Origin: JADJGC01 sp964617645
Lineage (GTDB): Bacteria; Zixibacteria; MSB-5A5; CAIYYT01
Direction: 5' to 3'
Length of the DNA stretch: 64,000 bases
Assembly: GCA_964617645.1 (NCBI GenBank)
Contig: CAZTYE010000001.1
Coordinates: 248,001 to 312,000, forward strand
In this document: piece by piece, positions 51,156-60,300 of the stretch
Position numbering within the stretch: position 1 is the first letter of the stretch
Layout: the number at the start of each line of letters is the position of its first letter
Translations under genes and position numbers: made by a program
The notes under the pieces: generated by a model
Seen by the model: the letters and a program-made list of their open reading frames with translations, nothing else
The model's database searches: none
What the model was told of the DNA's origin: nothing

Positions 51156-52517
51156 ATGGATATCGCCGCTCTGCTCAGACAACAACTGGGGGAGAAAATC
51201 GTCAGCACGAATCCCACCGTGCTGGAGTCCGCCGCAATCGACGAATCGTCGATGATGCCCGTCCTTCCCGTCGCTGTAGTTAGAGCCGCGTCGGTTGACG
51301 ATATCGAGCGGACAGTGCGTTTCTGCTATGAAAACTCGATCCCGGTAACCGTACGCGCCGCCGGCAGCGCGCTGGAAGGTTCCGCCGTGCCGGTCAGCGG
51401 GGGAATCGTTCTCGACGTCAGCGGGTTCAACAATATTCTGGATTTCTGGCCGGAGGATTTGCAGGTCAGGGTCGAACCGGGGGTCGTCTACGACAAGCTG
51501 AACGAATTTCTCAAACGCGAGTCGCTGTTTTTTCCGCCGTCTCCCGGCGGCAGTTCGGATGTCGCCACAATCGGCGGCATGGTTTCGACCAATGCCAGCG
51601 GCATTTACTCCGTCAAGTACGGTGGCACGAAAGACTTCGTGTTGGAGCTTGAACTCATCGACGGCGCCGGCAAAAGGCATCGTTTGGGAAATCGCGCGAT
51701 TAAGCGATCGTCAGGATACAATCTCATCGATCTGATTGCCGGCTCCGAAGGCACACTCGGGGTGATTACGTCGGTAACGCTGCAACTTCGCGGCATCCCC
51801 GAAGGCAGTCGCAAGATTGCATTCAAGTTTCCCGGCGAAGTCGACGCCGCGCGATGTGTTTCGGAATTGATGCGCTACGGCCTTGATCTTGCAGCCGTCG
51901 AGTTCCTTGATCGCGAAGTTATCGTAGCGCTGAACCTGCTAAAGGAATACGGCTTGGAGGAAGTGCCCTGCCTGTTTCTCGAAATTCACGGCCCCGAGCC
52001 GGTTTTGAACAGCACCGCCGAGTCAGCCGCGCAAATCGCCGCAGACTTGGGCGGTCAAGCACTGGCGATGCCTTCGGGACAGAATCCTTGGGAGATTCGT
52101 CACTTCGTCACCAATGCCATTAAACTGCGCAAACCCGGGTACACGATCATCCGCAACGACTCTGCGTTTCCGATTTCACGTTTGCCGGAAATCGTTCAGT
52201 ATTGTCGCGAGCTATCGCAAGAATCCGGGCTGTTGATTCATGCCTTCGGCCACGTCGGCATGGGCTTGATTCATGCGCTAATTCTGGCGCGCCGGGAAAA
52301 CGCCGCCGAGTGGCAACTCGGAATGGAAGTCAATCGCAAGATCATCCTCAAGGCCGTCGAATGCGGCGGAACAATCTCGGGCGAGCACGGCATCGGACTT
52401 GGCCACAAAGAGATTTTCCACGCCGAGCACCGCGACTCGGTAAATCTGATGCGTCAGATCAAGCGCGTGTTTGACCCGCGCGGGATTCTCAACCCCGGAA
52501 AGATATTCGATCTGTAG
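51156..52517 (+). CDS. FAD-linked oxidase of the GlcD / D-lactate dehydrogenase type
   Basis: A 453-residue flavoenzyme: FAD-binding PCMH domain ('VTVRAAGSALEGSAVPVSGG', 'TIGGMVSTNASGIYSVKYGG', 'GSEGTLGVITSV') and a C-terminal oxidase domain with 'HAFGHVGMGLIH' and 'SGEHGIGLGHKEIF', ending 'FDPRGILNPGKIF'. It oxidises a 2-hydroxy acid such as glycolate or D-lactate, or a D-2-hydroxy dicarboxylate. The GlcE/GlcF partners are not adjacent. The motif GHxGxGxxH carries Met where Asp is common. Confidence 0.9.
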   Translation: MDIAALLRQQLGEKIVSTNPTVLESAAIDESSMMPVLPVAVVRAASVDDIERTVRFCYENSIPVTVRAAGSALEGSAVPVSGGIVLDVSGFNNILDFWPEDLQVRVEPGVVYDKLNEFLKRESLFFPPSPGGSSDVATIGGMVSTNASGIYSVKYGGTKDFVLELELIDGAGKRHRLGNRAIKRSSGYNLIDLIAGSEGTLGVITSVTLQLRGIPEGSRKIAFKFPGEVDAARCVSELMRYGLDLAAVEFLDREVIVALNLLKEYGLEEVPCLFLEIHGPEPVLNSTAESAAQIAADLGGQALAMPSGQNPWEIRHFVTNAIKLRKPGYTIIRNDSAFPISRLPEIVQYCRELSQESGLLIHAFGHVGMGLIHALILARRENAAEWQLGMEVNRKIILKAVECGGTISGEHGIGLGHKEIFHAEHRDSVNLMRQIKRVFDPRGILNPGKIFDL

Positions 52518-52570
52518 ACTGCCGTACTTCGACTGGGAGGGGTTGTTTCAATCGCTTTCTCATCTCAATT

Positions 52571-52593
52571 GTAGGAGCGACTTTCGTCGCGAC
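52571..52593. repeat. Short dispersed palindromic repeat
   Basis: GTAGGAGCGACTTTCGTCGC with the stem GCGAC/GTCGC around TTTC. The GTAGGAGCG...CGTCGCGAC style is a widely dispersed extragenic palindrome form in bacterial genomes. It lies in the 159-bp gap between the oxidase and Nudix genes; the rest of the gap shows nothing. Confidence 0.55.
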
Positions 52594-52676
52594 TTGTTTC
52601 CGGGCACACGAGCAGCGTCAGTTGAAATCCCGCATCCAATATCAGAGCGAACGCACTCGCTAGTCGAAGTCCAAAC

Positions 52677-53312
52677 TCATCGATCGGTCTGCTCGCGCGG
52701 GATATCGAAACAAACTTCGAGAAAACAGCGGATCATATACGCCGTGAGTCCCCAGACGTTGTGGCGGCCATACTGGTAGTAATAAATGGGCGTAATCTGA
52801 CCCCGGAAATTGTGCCATTCGGTCCGGCAATTGGCGGTGTCCATGAAGAAACCCAAGGGGATTTCAATCAGTTCCTCGATTTCGTCGGCGCTGACTCTGA
52901 AGTTGTAGGGATGCGGAATAACACCGATGATCGGCGTCACCACGTGATCGCTCACAGCCGGAACATCATCCATCTCGCCGATGATACGCACGTCTTTTGA
53001 GCGTATTCCGACTTCCTCGAATGTCTCCCGTAGCGCCGTTTCCGCAAGCGATTCATCGCCCTCTTCAACCGCGCCGCCGGGAAACGATATCTGCCCCTTG
53101 TGCGACGCGACGTGATTCGTTCGCAGTGTCAGGAGCAAGTGCGCAGCGCCGTCCTTCTCGAAGAGCGGTGCCAGCACGGCTGCCGGTATCGCGCCGGGTA
53201 GAGTCAATGTCCGCCGCCGTCGAGCACGCAGGCGTTCTTCAATCTGAGCGAAAGCTTCGGTTGCGGTTAGCAGCGGTTGCGGCGTCATATCACTTTTCGG
53301 ATGGCTCGTCAT
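52677..53312 (-). CDS. CoA pyrophosphatase-type Nudix hydrolase
   Basis: A 211-residue Nudix enzyme. The Nudix box is 'GGAVEEGDESLAETALRE' followed by 'TFEEVGI', and the upstream 'HKGQISFPGG' is the CoA-pyrophosphatase (NudL-like) signature. It probably cleaves CoA or a related dinucleotide. The start is uncertain: ATG at 53312 overlaps queG by 23 bp, while ATG at 53288 starts just after the queG stop; neither has a good ribosome site. Confidence 0.9.
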   Translation of the reverse strand: MTSHPKSDMTPQPLLTATEAFAQIEERLRARRRRTLTLPGAIPAAVLAPLFEKDGAAHLLLTLRTNHVASHKGQISFPGGAVEEGDESLAETALRETFEEVGIRSKDVRIIGEMDDVPAVSDHVVTPIIGVIPHPYNFRVSADEIEELIEIPLGFFMDTANCRTEWHNFRGQITPIYYYQYGRHNVWGLTAYMIRCFLEVCFDIPREQTDR

Positions 53313-54234
53313 TCTCCGTCAGAAAGCGGATATTGCGTCGCAGCCCCTGAAAGCGCGTGCGCTTCACCGCCCATTGGGCGAACAACTTATTAAACGTCGT
53401 GCGACTGAGTTTCTTCCAATCGGCCCGGGTCATTTCTTCCAGTTCGGGTCTCATCTCAAAATCCGGCTCGTCGTGCGGCTTGCTCTTGGCGTTGAACGGA
53501 CACGCATCCTGGCAGATATCGCAGCCGAACATCCAATTGTTCAGCTTGCCGCGCAGTTTTTCCGGCAGATCACCGCGATACTCGATGGTAAGATACGAAA
53601 TGCAGCGTCGCGAATCGACAATTCGCGGTTCGATGATCGCTCCGGTCGGGCAAGCCGCCATACATTTCGCGCAGCGGCCGCAGTGGTCACGCAAGGGTGT
53701 GTCGTAGTCCATTTCGATATCAACGATCAGTTCACCCAAGAAGAAAAAGCTACCTGCTTTCGGATTGATCAGCAGCGAGTTTTTTCCGATCCATCCCAGA
53801 CCGGCACGGGCCGCCCAGGCCCGCTCTAACACGGGAGCCGAGTCCACGCAAACGCGCCCATTTACGGGCCCGATTTCCGTTACAATACAGTCGAGAAGCC
53901 GTTGCAATTTCTCTTTCACCACCAGATGGTAATCGCGTCCGCGCGCGTACTTGGAGATTCGCGGCGCCTGCGGATCCCTCTGCTGTTGCTTGGTGAAGTA
54001 GTTCTGCATCACGCAAATCACCGACTTGGCGCCGGGCAATAATTCGCGCGGATCGACGCGCATGGCGCGGTGATTCTTCATGTAGCTCATCTTGCCGTGG
54101 AAGTCGCGCGCCAGCCAACGCTCAAGCCGGTGTTGTTCGTCGGTGAGAAGTTCGGCCTTAGCGACTCCACAATATGAGAACCCCAATTCCAGGGCCTTGG
54201 CCTTGATGAATCGCGTCGTTTCGGAAGACCGCAT
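53290..54234 (-). CDS. queG: Epoxyqueuosine reductase
   Basis: A 314-residue cobalamin- and Fe-S-dependent enzyme of the last step in queuosine synthesis on tRNA. Two 4Fe-4S clusters are visible: 'CGRCAKCMAACPTGAI' and 'CDICQDACPFNAKS'. 'YMKNHRAMRVDPRELLPGAK' matches the corrinoid-protein N-terminal domain. Other queuosine genes are not in the window. It overlaps the Nudix gene. Confidence 0.95.
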   Translation of the reverse strand: MRSSETTRFIKAKALELGFSYCGVAKAELLTDEQHRLERWLARDFHGKMSYMKNHRAMRVDPRELLPGAKSVICVMQNYFTKQQQRDPQAPRISKYARGRDYHLVVKEKLQRLLDCIVTEIGPVNGRVCVDSAPVLERAWAARAGLGWIGKNSLLINPKAGSFFFLGELIVDIEMDYDTPLRDHCGRCAKCMAACPTGAIIEPRIVDSRRCISYLTIEYRGDLPEKLRGKLNNWMFGCDICQDACPFNAKSKPHDEPDFEMRPELEEMTRADWKKLSRTTFNKLFAQWAVKRTRFQGLRRNIRFLTENDEPSEK

Positions 54235-54307
54235 GATTGGAAGATAATATGCATCGATGAAATCGGCAATCGCGAGCTACGGTTAGCGATCACCAACTTG
54301 CGGCCAA

Positions 54308-54835
54308 CTATTGAGATTCCTCCAGTCGTCGTCTGATGGAGCGCATGACGGCTATATGGTGGTCGTCGTGCTCGGCCGTGAAATACGCCATATCGATCAG
54401 TCGCATCGGCTGATTTAGGCGTGGATGAATCGCCACGCGAGCGATTATGCCGTCATCGAGTCCTTCAAATCGCTCGATCAAGGCCGACCGCCGCTGCAAG
54501 AAATCGCCAATGGTATCGGCAATCCGCCGATTATTGTGCTCCGCCGCGGTCGTCTGGTAGTTCGTGACATCCGCCGGACGCAGCGTCCGCGCGCCGGCAA
54601 GGTAATCATCGATCCGGCCGTTGTGAAGCGCGTCGAGGTCGTAGAGATGCCCGATTTGTTCCTGAATCGACCAGCGATTGTCGAACCGTTGCCGGAGTTG
54701 CGGCGCTTCGAGTCCTTCGATTAGTCGCAGTATACGCGGCAAGGCGCCGCGCATTCGCTCGATGATTACCGGATAGAGTCCGAGCGGAAAGTCGAATGAG
54801 AACTTGCGTTCGAACCAGGGCTTTTGTGGGATCAT
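54308..54835 (-). CDS. DinB-family four-helix metal-binding protein
   Basis: A 175-residue protein of the DinB/YfiT-like superfamily. The helix with 'SIQEQIGHLYDLDALHNGRI' carries the first metal-ligand His, and 'AEHDDHHIAVMRSI' the last pair. Members include thiol-dependent S-transferases and uncharacterised stress proteins. Good ribosome site (GAAGGAAG). A 52-bp gap follows nadC upstream on the same strand. Confidence 0.88.
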   Translation of the reverse strand: MIPQKPWFERKFSFDFPLGLYPVIIERMRGALPRILRLIEGLEAPQLRQRFDNRWSIQEQIGHLYDLDALHNGRIDDYLAGARTLRPADVTNYQTTAAEHNNRRIADTIGDFLQRRSALIERFEGLDDGIIARVAIHPRLNQPMRLIDMAYFTAEHDDHHIAVMRSIRRRLEESQ

Positions 54836-54886
54836 GGCAAACTTCCTTCGAATAAAATACCTTCTCAGGGAAGTTACGATGGCGAA

Positions 54887-55750
54887 TCAGCGAAGTTCGA
54901 TCTCCATCGAGAGATCAAGCCAAGGCGCGGAGTGGGTGATTGCGCCGACGGAAATGAAGTCGACACCGGTCGCGGCGTAATCGGCGATGACATCGAGCGT
55001 CATGTTGCCGGAGGCCTCGATCTCGACGTCCTGATCAACCGCACGGATCATCTGCACAGCGACGCGAGTGTTTTCGATCGAGAAGTTGTCGAGCATGATC
55101 CGATCGACCTTGGTGGCCGCGGCCTCACGCACTTGCACCAGCGTCTGGGTTTCGACCTCGATTGCCAGCTTCTTGTCCGTGTGCTGAGCGGCAAATGCGC
55201 GGGCACCGGCGACCGCCGCGGGAATCGAACCGGCTGCAATGATATGGTTGTCCTTGATAAGAATCATGTCGTGCAGACCCAAGCGGTGGTTGCCGCCACC
55301 ACCCGAGGCGACGGCGCGTTTCTCCAGCAGCCGCAAACCCGGGGCCGTCTTGCGCGTGTCGAGAATCGTGCAGCGCGTCCCCGCGACCAGCGCGGCGTAT
55401 CTGGCCGTCGTCGTGGCGATCCCGGAAAGATGCATGAGAAAATTGAGCGCCGTGCGTTCGCCCGTGAGCAGCGCCGCCTGCTTGGCCTTGATTTCAACCA
55501 GCCGCTGCCCGCGCCTGACCGGCGAACCTTCCTTGAGTCCCGTAGCAAACTCCGAATCGTCATCGAGGCGATAGAAGACCAAGGCCGCCAAATCGAGACC
55601 GGAGATGACGCCGTCGGCCTTGGCGATGATCACCCCGCGGCCGCGGGCAACCGGATCGATTGTCGCCAGCGTCGTCACGTCGCCCGTGTCGACATCTTCC
55701 GTCAATGCACGGTCGACGATGTCGATCAGATATTCAGCCCCAAGCTCCAT
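54887..55750 (-). CDS. nadC: Nicotinate-nucleotide pyrophosphorylase (carboxylating)
   Basis: A 287-residue enzyme that converts quinolinate and PRPP to nicotinate mononucleotide in NAD synthesis. Signature segments: 'EDVDTGDVTT' at the start, 'RTALNFLMHLSGIAT', 'ILDTRKTAPGLRLLEKRAVA' split at the PRPP site, 'GGNHRLGLHDMILIKDNH', and the C-terminal 'GVDFISVGAITHSAPWLDLS'. nadA and nadB are not present in the window. Confidence 0.97.
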   Translation of the reverse strand: MELGAEYLIDIVDRALTEDVDTGDVTTLATIDPVARGRGVIIAKADGVISGLDLAALVFYRLDDDSEFATGLKEGSPVRRGQRLVEIKAKQAALLTGERTALNFLMHLSGIATTTARYAALVAGTRCTILDTRKTAPGLRLLEKRAVASGGGGNHRLGLHDMILIKDNHIIAAGSIPAAVAGARAFAAQHTDKKLAIEVETQTLVQVREAAATKVDRIMLDNFSIENTRVAVQMIRAVDQDVEIEASGNMTLDVIADYAATGVDFISVGAITHSAPWLDLSMEIELR

Positions 55751-55802
55751 GGGAAAATCTTAGCCGATTGAAACGGGCATGTCAACCAAAAGCGATGTCA
55801 AC

Positions 55803-57263
55803 TCAACGCTGTGTCGGGACGGGGTTGGCGCCTGCTTCAGCCGCGTTTTTCGCGGCGCGGGCTTCGTTCGCCTTTCGGTCATCCGCGACGGCCTTGTTCA
55901 TCTTATAATGCAGTTGCAATTCTGGCGCTTTGCCGAATGCCACCGGATCGATATACAATCCGCGTTCCTGCGGCTTCTTTGCCACCACGACGTCGATGCG
56001 ATGAGCATTGGCATAGGCATCTTGGCGGATGCCGGTCACCTGCCACGATACTTTCACACTTGGCTTATCCGTGCGAATCACGAATTGATTCCCGCTCATC
56101 TCCTTGGCCACGATGGCATGAGCGAATTCGCCGATAACGGTCAATTGATAACGAAAATCGCGATTGAGAGCAGAAAACCACTCGGGCATTGTAACGGCGG
56201 CCTCGCCGCTCGCATCCGTGGTGACCATGCCGTCGTAGATGTTCTTCATGTCCGGCGACTCGACAAAACTGTGCTGCAGATACGCATTTTCCGGATCGAG
56301 CGGATGATCGATACGGAACGCCCCGCCTGGCTTGATCAGAGTACCTATAACTTCGAGCGTGCCGTTGCAGGTAGTCCAGCCGTTGAAGTAACCGGCCCAG
56401 GCGCCGTATCCATCGCCAAAACTTGCGCTGCTATATACTCCATATGCGTATGCACCCGGGGTCCCGCTGTGATAGGCAAAACCGTTGACGCCGTGATTGA
56501 ACATCCCTCCCCCTGCCGAACCATAGAGACCAACATGTGACCCGCTACCGCCATACCCATGAGCCAGGGAGTATACGCCATAGTGACTGAATTGGCTGAA
56601 ATCGGGAATCTCCGCTTCTGATCGAACGCCGTACCATCCGCCGCGAAAATCCCCGCCGATGCCATACCCGTCTGCAGTAATCGACTCACCGTAGATTCCC
56701 CTCGCGTCGTACGGCCCGATGGACCCGTAAATACCCCTCAGCGCTACCGCAATCGAAGTGTTGTCATAAGCCTGGAAAAGCCCGCCATAGAGGCCACCAT
56801 ACGCCTGAACGGCTGTCTGACCTGCGACCCAGTTGCTCAAAGTTACGTTACCGTTGACCTGGCCACCCGTCGCGCCATGAATTGTGCTGACGTACCTCGC
56901 ATACGGTACGCTTTGCAGCCGCTGCCGTGGAGACAATTCCGGATCACTCTCAATGCTGATCCCTAAGTAAGACGCCGAACCGCCAAACGCGTTGCTGGGG
57001 ATAGGCGTGACACTCCCCAAGTTGACGGTGAATAAGCCATCCACACAGGCAATTTGCTGCGACTCCGACCAATACGCGAACCCCCCAGTGGAATCCCCAT
57101 AGATCGAAAAAGTCACTTGAAAGTCGCCATTGAGCGGAGCTCCGGCGGAGTTGGTCAGTCGCCCTTGGTACGTCATCGTGTTGGGTCCAGCGGCGCTGAG
57201 CGGTCCGGCGACGACAAGCACAATCGCCGCCGCGGCAAGTAAAATCCTCGTAAGTCGGAACAT
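55803..57263 (-). CDS. Large exported protein with tail-fibre-like Gly/Tyr-rich repeats
   Basis: A 486-residue protein beginning with a signal peptide ('ILLAAAAIVLVVAGPLSAAG', residues 7-26) and a start set by GAGGAG 5 nt upstream. Residues 27-120 are a domain of the type 'MTYQGRLTNSAGAPLNGDF' with 'GLFTVNLGSV' and 'SPRQRLQSVPYARYV', common in exported proteins of FCB and related bacteria. The middle (about 125-310) is rich in Gly-Tyr repeats like 'YGGLYGGLF' and 'YGVYSLAHGYGG', suggesting a beta-helix. The end is charged. Function unknown. Confidence 0.75.
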   Translation of the reverse strand: MFRLTRILLAAAAIVLVVAGPLSAAGPNTMTYQGRLTNSAGAPLNGDFQVTFSIYGDSTGGFAYWSESQQIACVDGLFTVNLGSVTPIPSNAFGGSASYLGISIESDPELSPRQRLQSVPYARYVSTIHGATGGQVNGNVTLSNWVAGQTAVQAYGGLYGGLFQAYDNTSIAVALRGIYGSIGPYDARGIYGESITADGYGIGGDFRGGWYGVRSEAEIPDFSQFSHYGVYSLAHGYGGSGSHVGLYGSAGGGMFNHGVNGFAYHSGTPGAYAYGVYSSASFGDGYGAWAGYFNGWTTCNGTLEVIGTLIKPGGAFRIDHPLDPENAYLQHSFVESPDMKNIYDGMVTTDASGEAAVTMPEWFSALNRDFRYQLTVIGEFAHAIVAKEMSGNQFVIRTDKPSVKVSWQVTGIRQDAYANAHRIDVVVAKKPQERGLYIDPVAFGKAPELQLHYKMNKAVADDRKANEARAAKNAAEAGANPVPTQR

Positions 57264-57480
57264 CGATTCTCCTCTTTTCGCCGGTTGCGGCGACAATTCG
57301 AATAGGGAAAGAAAGTAATAATCGATCTATAAAGGCTATCTTGACTGAAGTATACGCAAACTTCGATGAAAATCAACGCAATTAGCGAGCCGCTTGTGGG
57401 TGCGTTGCTTGTCCATGGTCGCCCCCGCTGCCGCAATCTTTTCCCGTTTTGTGACCCGTCAAATCCTCTATATTCGCGTC

Positions 57481-58131
57481 ATGAAAAAGCGCGGTCTCCT
57501 CATCAGCTTCGAGGGCATCGACGGTTCCGGCAAGTCGACACAGGCGCAACGCTTGCGTGAGTACTTGCAACACGAAGGGCATGCCGTCGTCTTCATTCGC
57601 GAACCCGGCGGCACTGAAGTTTCCGAGGCGATTCGCGCCATCCTCCTCGATAACCGCCATCGCGGCATGAGCCCCCGAGCCGAATTACTGCTCTTCTTAG
57701 CCGCCCGAGCGGAGTTGGTTGATCGCGTGATCGAGCCGGCCTTGGCGGACGGCAAGATCGTGATCACCGACCGCTTCAGCGACTCGACCTATGCCTATCA
57801 AATCTATGGTCGTCGCTTGGCCGCTGACGTCGTTCGTCAAACTAATCAGTTTGCCGCCAACCGCATCAAGCCCGACCTGACCTTCGTCGTCGATCTCGAT
57901 GTGCCGCGGGCGCAGCGCCGCTTGACCAGCGCCAAAGACCGCATGGAAGCCGACGCGACTTCTTTTCATCGCCGTGTCCGCAGCGGCTTTTTGTCTCTCG
58001 CCGAAGCGGAGCCGAGACGGATCAAGCTACTCGACGGAACGCGAACTCCGGATGAGTTGTTCAGTCAGGTTCTCCAACGGACGTTGCCGGTTCTGAAACG
58101 GAGGAAGTTTGTCGCGCCCGCCGCAAAGTGA
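57481..58131 (+). CDS. tmk: Thymidylate kinase
   Basis: A 216-residue dTMP kinase. Walker A 'FEGIDGSGKSTQAQRL', 'REPGGTEVSEAIR' and the LID motif 'DRFSDSTYAYQIYGR' are present. The ATG at 57481 begins 'MKKRGLLISFEG', the normal start; there is no Shine-Dalgarno and a TATATT box lies just 7 bp upstream (57469-57474), so the transcript may be leaderless. It is the first gene of a six-gene overlapping operon. Confidence 0.96.
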   Translation: MKKRGLLISFEGIDGSGKSTQAQRLREYLQHEGHAVVFIREPGGTEVSEAIRAILLDNRHRGMSPRAELLLFLAARAELVDRVIEPALADGKIVITDRFSDSTYAYQIYGRRLAADVVRQTNQFAANRIKPDLTFVVDLDVPRAQRRLTSAKDRMEADATSFHRRVRSGFLSLAEAEPRRIKLLDGTRTPDELFSQVLQRTLPVLKRRKFVAPAAK

Positions 58132-59548
58132 ACTGCCGTTGACCCTGCTGCTCTTCGCCGCGACGGTGCTGATGACGCTGATCGCGGCAGCGGCCTGCAT
58201 CACCGATCCGCTCTTTCGTTCCATGATCCTGCTGGCACGCCAGTCGGATTTGCTCTCCCAGCGTTACTACGGAGAAGTGGCCCCGGAGCGGATGTTCGAT
58301 GATGCTTGGCGCGGAATGCAGCAATCGCTGCCGTTTCGCGTCGAACTGGTCGATGAGCAGAATCCGAGCAGCGGACAACCTCCGCAGCCGCGCGACTGGG
58401 GCTTGACCCTGCAGCCGCTTGATTCAACGGTCAAAATCGTTGCCGTGGCCTCGCAGTCGCCGTTTGCAGGTTTGATCCTTCCGGATGACGAGATTACCGC
58501 CGTCGACGATCGCCACACAGACCTCTACTTGACGTTGGGCGACTACCTTCGCCAGCGCGAAAACACGGCGGTGACGTTTCGCATCCGTCGCGAAGCACGT
58601 GAAGACAGCGTCGTGATGGTCGTTCCCGAGTCGCGCGAGAACGCGGCGCCGGAAATCGAATTTGCGGGACCAATCGCCTACTTACCCCTGAATCTAATCG
58701 CCGGTGATTTCGCCGAACAGATTTCCTCAGAGTCGATTTCGACGCTCACGCAATCAGCCGCTGCGATCCTCGATCTTCGCAATGCTCAAGGCGGCGGCCC
58801 GGATAATGTCCGAGATTGGGTCAACGGACTGACCAATGCACTGGCGGGCAAGCGTGTCGCCGTACTGGTCAACTCCAACACCGGCGGCGTAGCGGAAGAA
58901 TTGGTGCACTTACTGCAGGATCGAATTGAATTGCGGACCTTCGGCACGCCGACCAAGGGCCTGCGCTCGAGAGTCGAAGAGATCCGCTTGCGCGGCGGGC
59001 AACGACTATTGGTGTCGGTTGACCGCGACGGCCTTGAACACTCTGCGCTTGACACCGCCGCGACCGGCGATTCGCTTGCCACGATAACTCCACCGGACGC
59101 AGTAATCCCCGATCAACGCTGCGGCGAAGAATCGTTGTCGCCGTTGCTCTTCGCGCTGGTACATCGCGGCTTGCTGATGGACTTCGTCGTTGGCGGCCGC
59201 TACACTGCCCTTCCGTCAGTGGAAGAGGAGGCACAGCTCTTTGCCGACTTCACGCTCTTTCTGAACGAACGGCGCTTTCGATTTGAGCCTTTGAACGACG
59301 CGTTGACGGAACTCGGATCGCACCAAGTTCCGGCGGAGATGCTTCCACACTTCCGCAATCTCCGGGATGCGGTAAACCGCGTCGAGCCGTCACAACTCGA
59401 AGACCAGCAAGATCAGATTATCCGGGCCTTGTTACGCATGATCCAACGCATCAAGATCGGCGGCAGGGCGCCGTTATCGGCGCGCATTCGTTTTGAAGAT
59501 CGTTGCCTCGGCGCCGCCGTAGACTACCTTCAAGGCTCGCGGCAGTGA
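58109..59548 (+). CDS. S41-like (C-terminal processing peptidase) homologue with degenerate active site
   Basis: A 479-residue membrane-anchored protein: N-terminal span (residues 10-32), a PDZ-like region (about 95-180), and an S41 core (about 185-330). At the nucleophile position S41 peptidases read 'GSASASE' with Ser; here the matching stretch is 'NSNTGGVAEELVHLLQD' (near residue 255), with Ala in place of the nucleophile. A lysine follows in 'GTPTKGLRSR'. The core fold is kept, so a non-catalytic scaffold or inhibitor role is possible. The TTG start has GGAGG 4 nt upstream. It overlaps tmk by 23 bp and the next gene by 4 bp. Confidence 0.7.
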   Translation: MSRPPQSELPLTLLLFAATVLMTLIAAAACITDPLFRSMILLARQSDLLSQRYYGEVAPERMFDDAWRGMQQSLPFRVELVDEQNPSSGQPPQPRDWGLTLQPLDSTVKIVAVASQSPFAGLILPDDEITAVDDRHTDLYLTLGDYLRQRENTAVTFRIRREAREDSVVMVVPESRENAAPEIEFAGPIAYLPLNLIAGDFAEQISSESISTLTQSAAAILDLRNAQGGGPDNVRDWVNGLTNALAGKRVAVLVNSNTGGVAEELVHLLQDRIELRTFGTPTKGLRSRVEEIRLRGGQRLLVSVDRDGLEHSALDTAATGDSLATITPPDAVIPDQRCGEESLSPLLFALVHRGLLMDFVVGGRYTALPSVEEEAQLFADFTLFLNERRFRFEPLNDALTELGSHQVPAEMLPHFRNLRDAVNRVEPSQLEDQQDQIIRALLRMIQRIKIGGRAPLSARIRFEDRCLGAAVDYLQGSRQ

Positions 59549-60300
59549 ATACGGATGCCCTCTGGCTGATGGCGGCAACCGTCGGCATCGGTTTCCTCTC
59601 ATCGTGGCTGGGAATCGGCGGCGGCATACTGCTGGTGCCGGTGTTTACGTTATTGCTTAAGCTACCAATCCATCAGGCGGTCGCCTTGTCGCTTTGCTGC
59701 GTAATGGCTACCTCGATTACGTCAACCGCGCGTTACCTGCCGACCGGTCTTATTGACTTGCGCCTGGTTCTGACTCTTGAATTGCCGACGATTATTGGCT
59801 CTTATCTGTCCGGCAGAGTCGCTGGCATGTTCTCGGAAGACCTCATCGCCGGAATTTTCGCCGCGCTCCTGATTACGTCGGCGATTCTGATGATCGCCAA
59901 CCGCAGTCACAGTGTCGTTCGCCCGGTCGATGAGGCCAAGCGCCTGCCGCCGGCTCTGGGGGCATCGTTTATTGCCGGTGGGTTGGTTGGTCTGCTCGGC
60001 GTCGGCGGCGGCATCGTCAAAGTGCCGATCATTCAACTGATCATGGGACGGCCGGTCAAGCAGGCCACGGCCATGTCGTCGATGATGATTGGTATCAGCG
60101 CGTGCGTCGGCGTGATTCCCTATTTGACGCGCAGTGAAGTGCCGCTTGAGCAAGTGCCCTTGGCAACTCTGGGCACGGTCGCCGGCGCTTGGCTCGGAGC
60201 CAGGATTTTCCACAAAGTCGAATCGATCTATGTAAAGATTCTGTTCGCGGCGGTATTACTCTACACCGCCGTGACGATGATTCTGCGAGTGGTGCGATGA
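59545..60300 (+). CDS. TauE/SafE-family anion exporter
   Basis: A 251-residue membrane protein with eight spans and the two repeated halves of the family: 'SSWLGIGGGILLVPVFTLLL' and 'LVGLLGVGGGIVKVPIIQLI'. Members export sulfite, sulfoacetate or related organosulfur anions, or import them. The GTG start overlaps the previous stop as GTGA, so translation is coupled. The substrate cannot be inferred. Confidence 0.9.
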   Translation: MNTDALWLMAATVGIGFLSSWLGIGGGILLVPVFTLLLKLPIHQAVALSLCCVMATSITSTARYLPTGLIDLRLVLTLELPTIIGSYLSGRVAGMFSEDLIAGIFAALLITSAILMIANRSHSVVRPVDEAKRLPPALGASFIAGGLVGLLGVGGGIVKVPIIQLIMGRPVKQATAMSSMMIGISACVGVIPYLTRSEVPLEQVPLATLGTVAGAWLGARIFHKVESIYVKILFAAVLLYTAVTMILRVVR

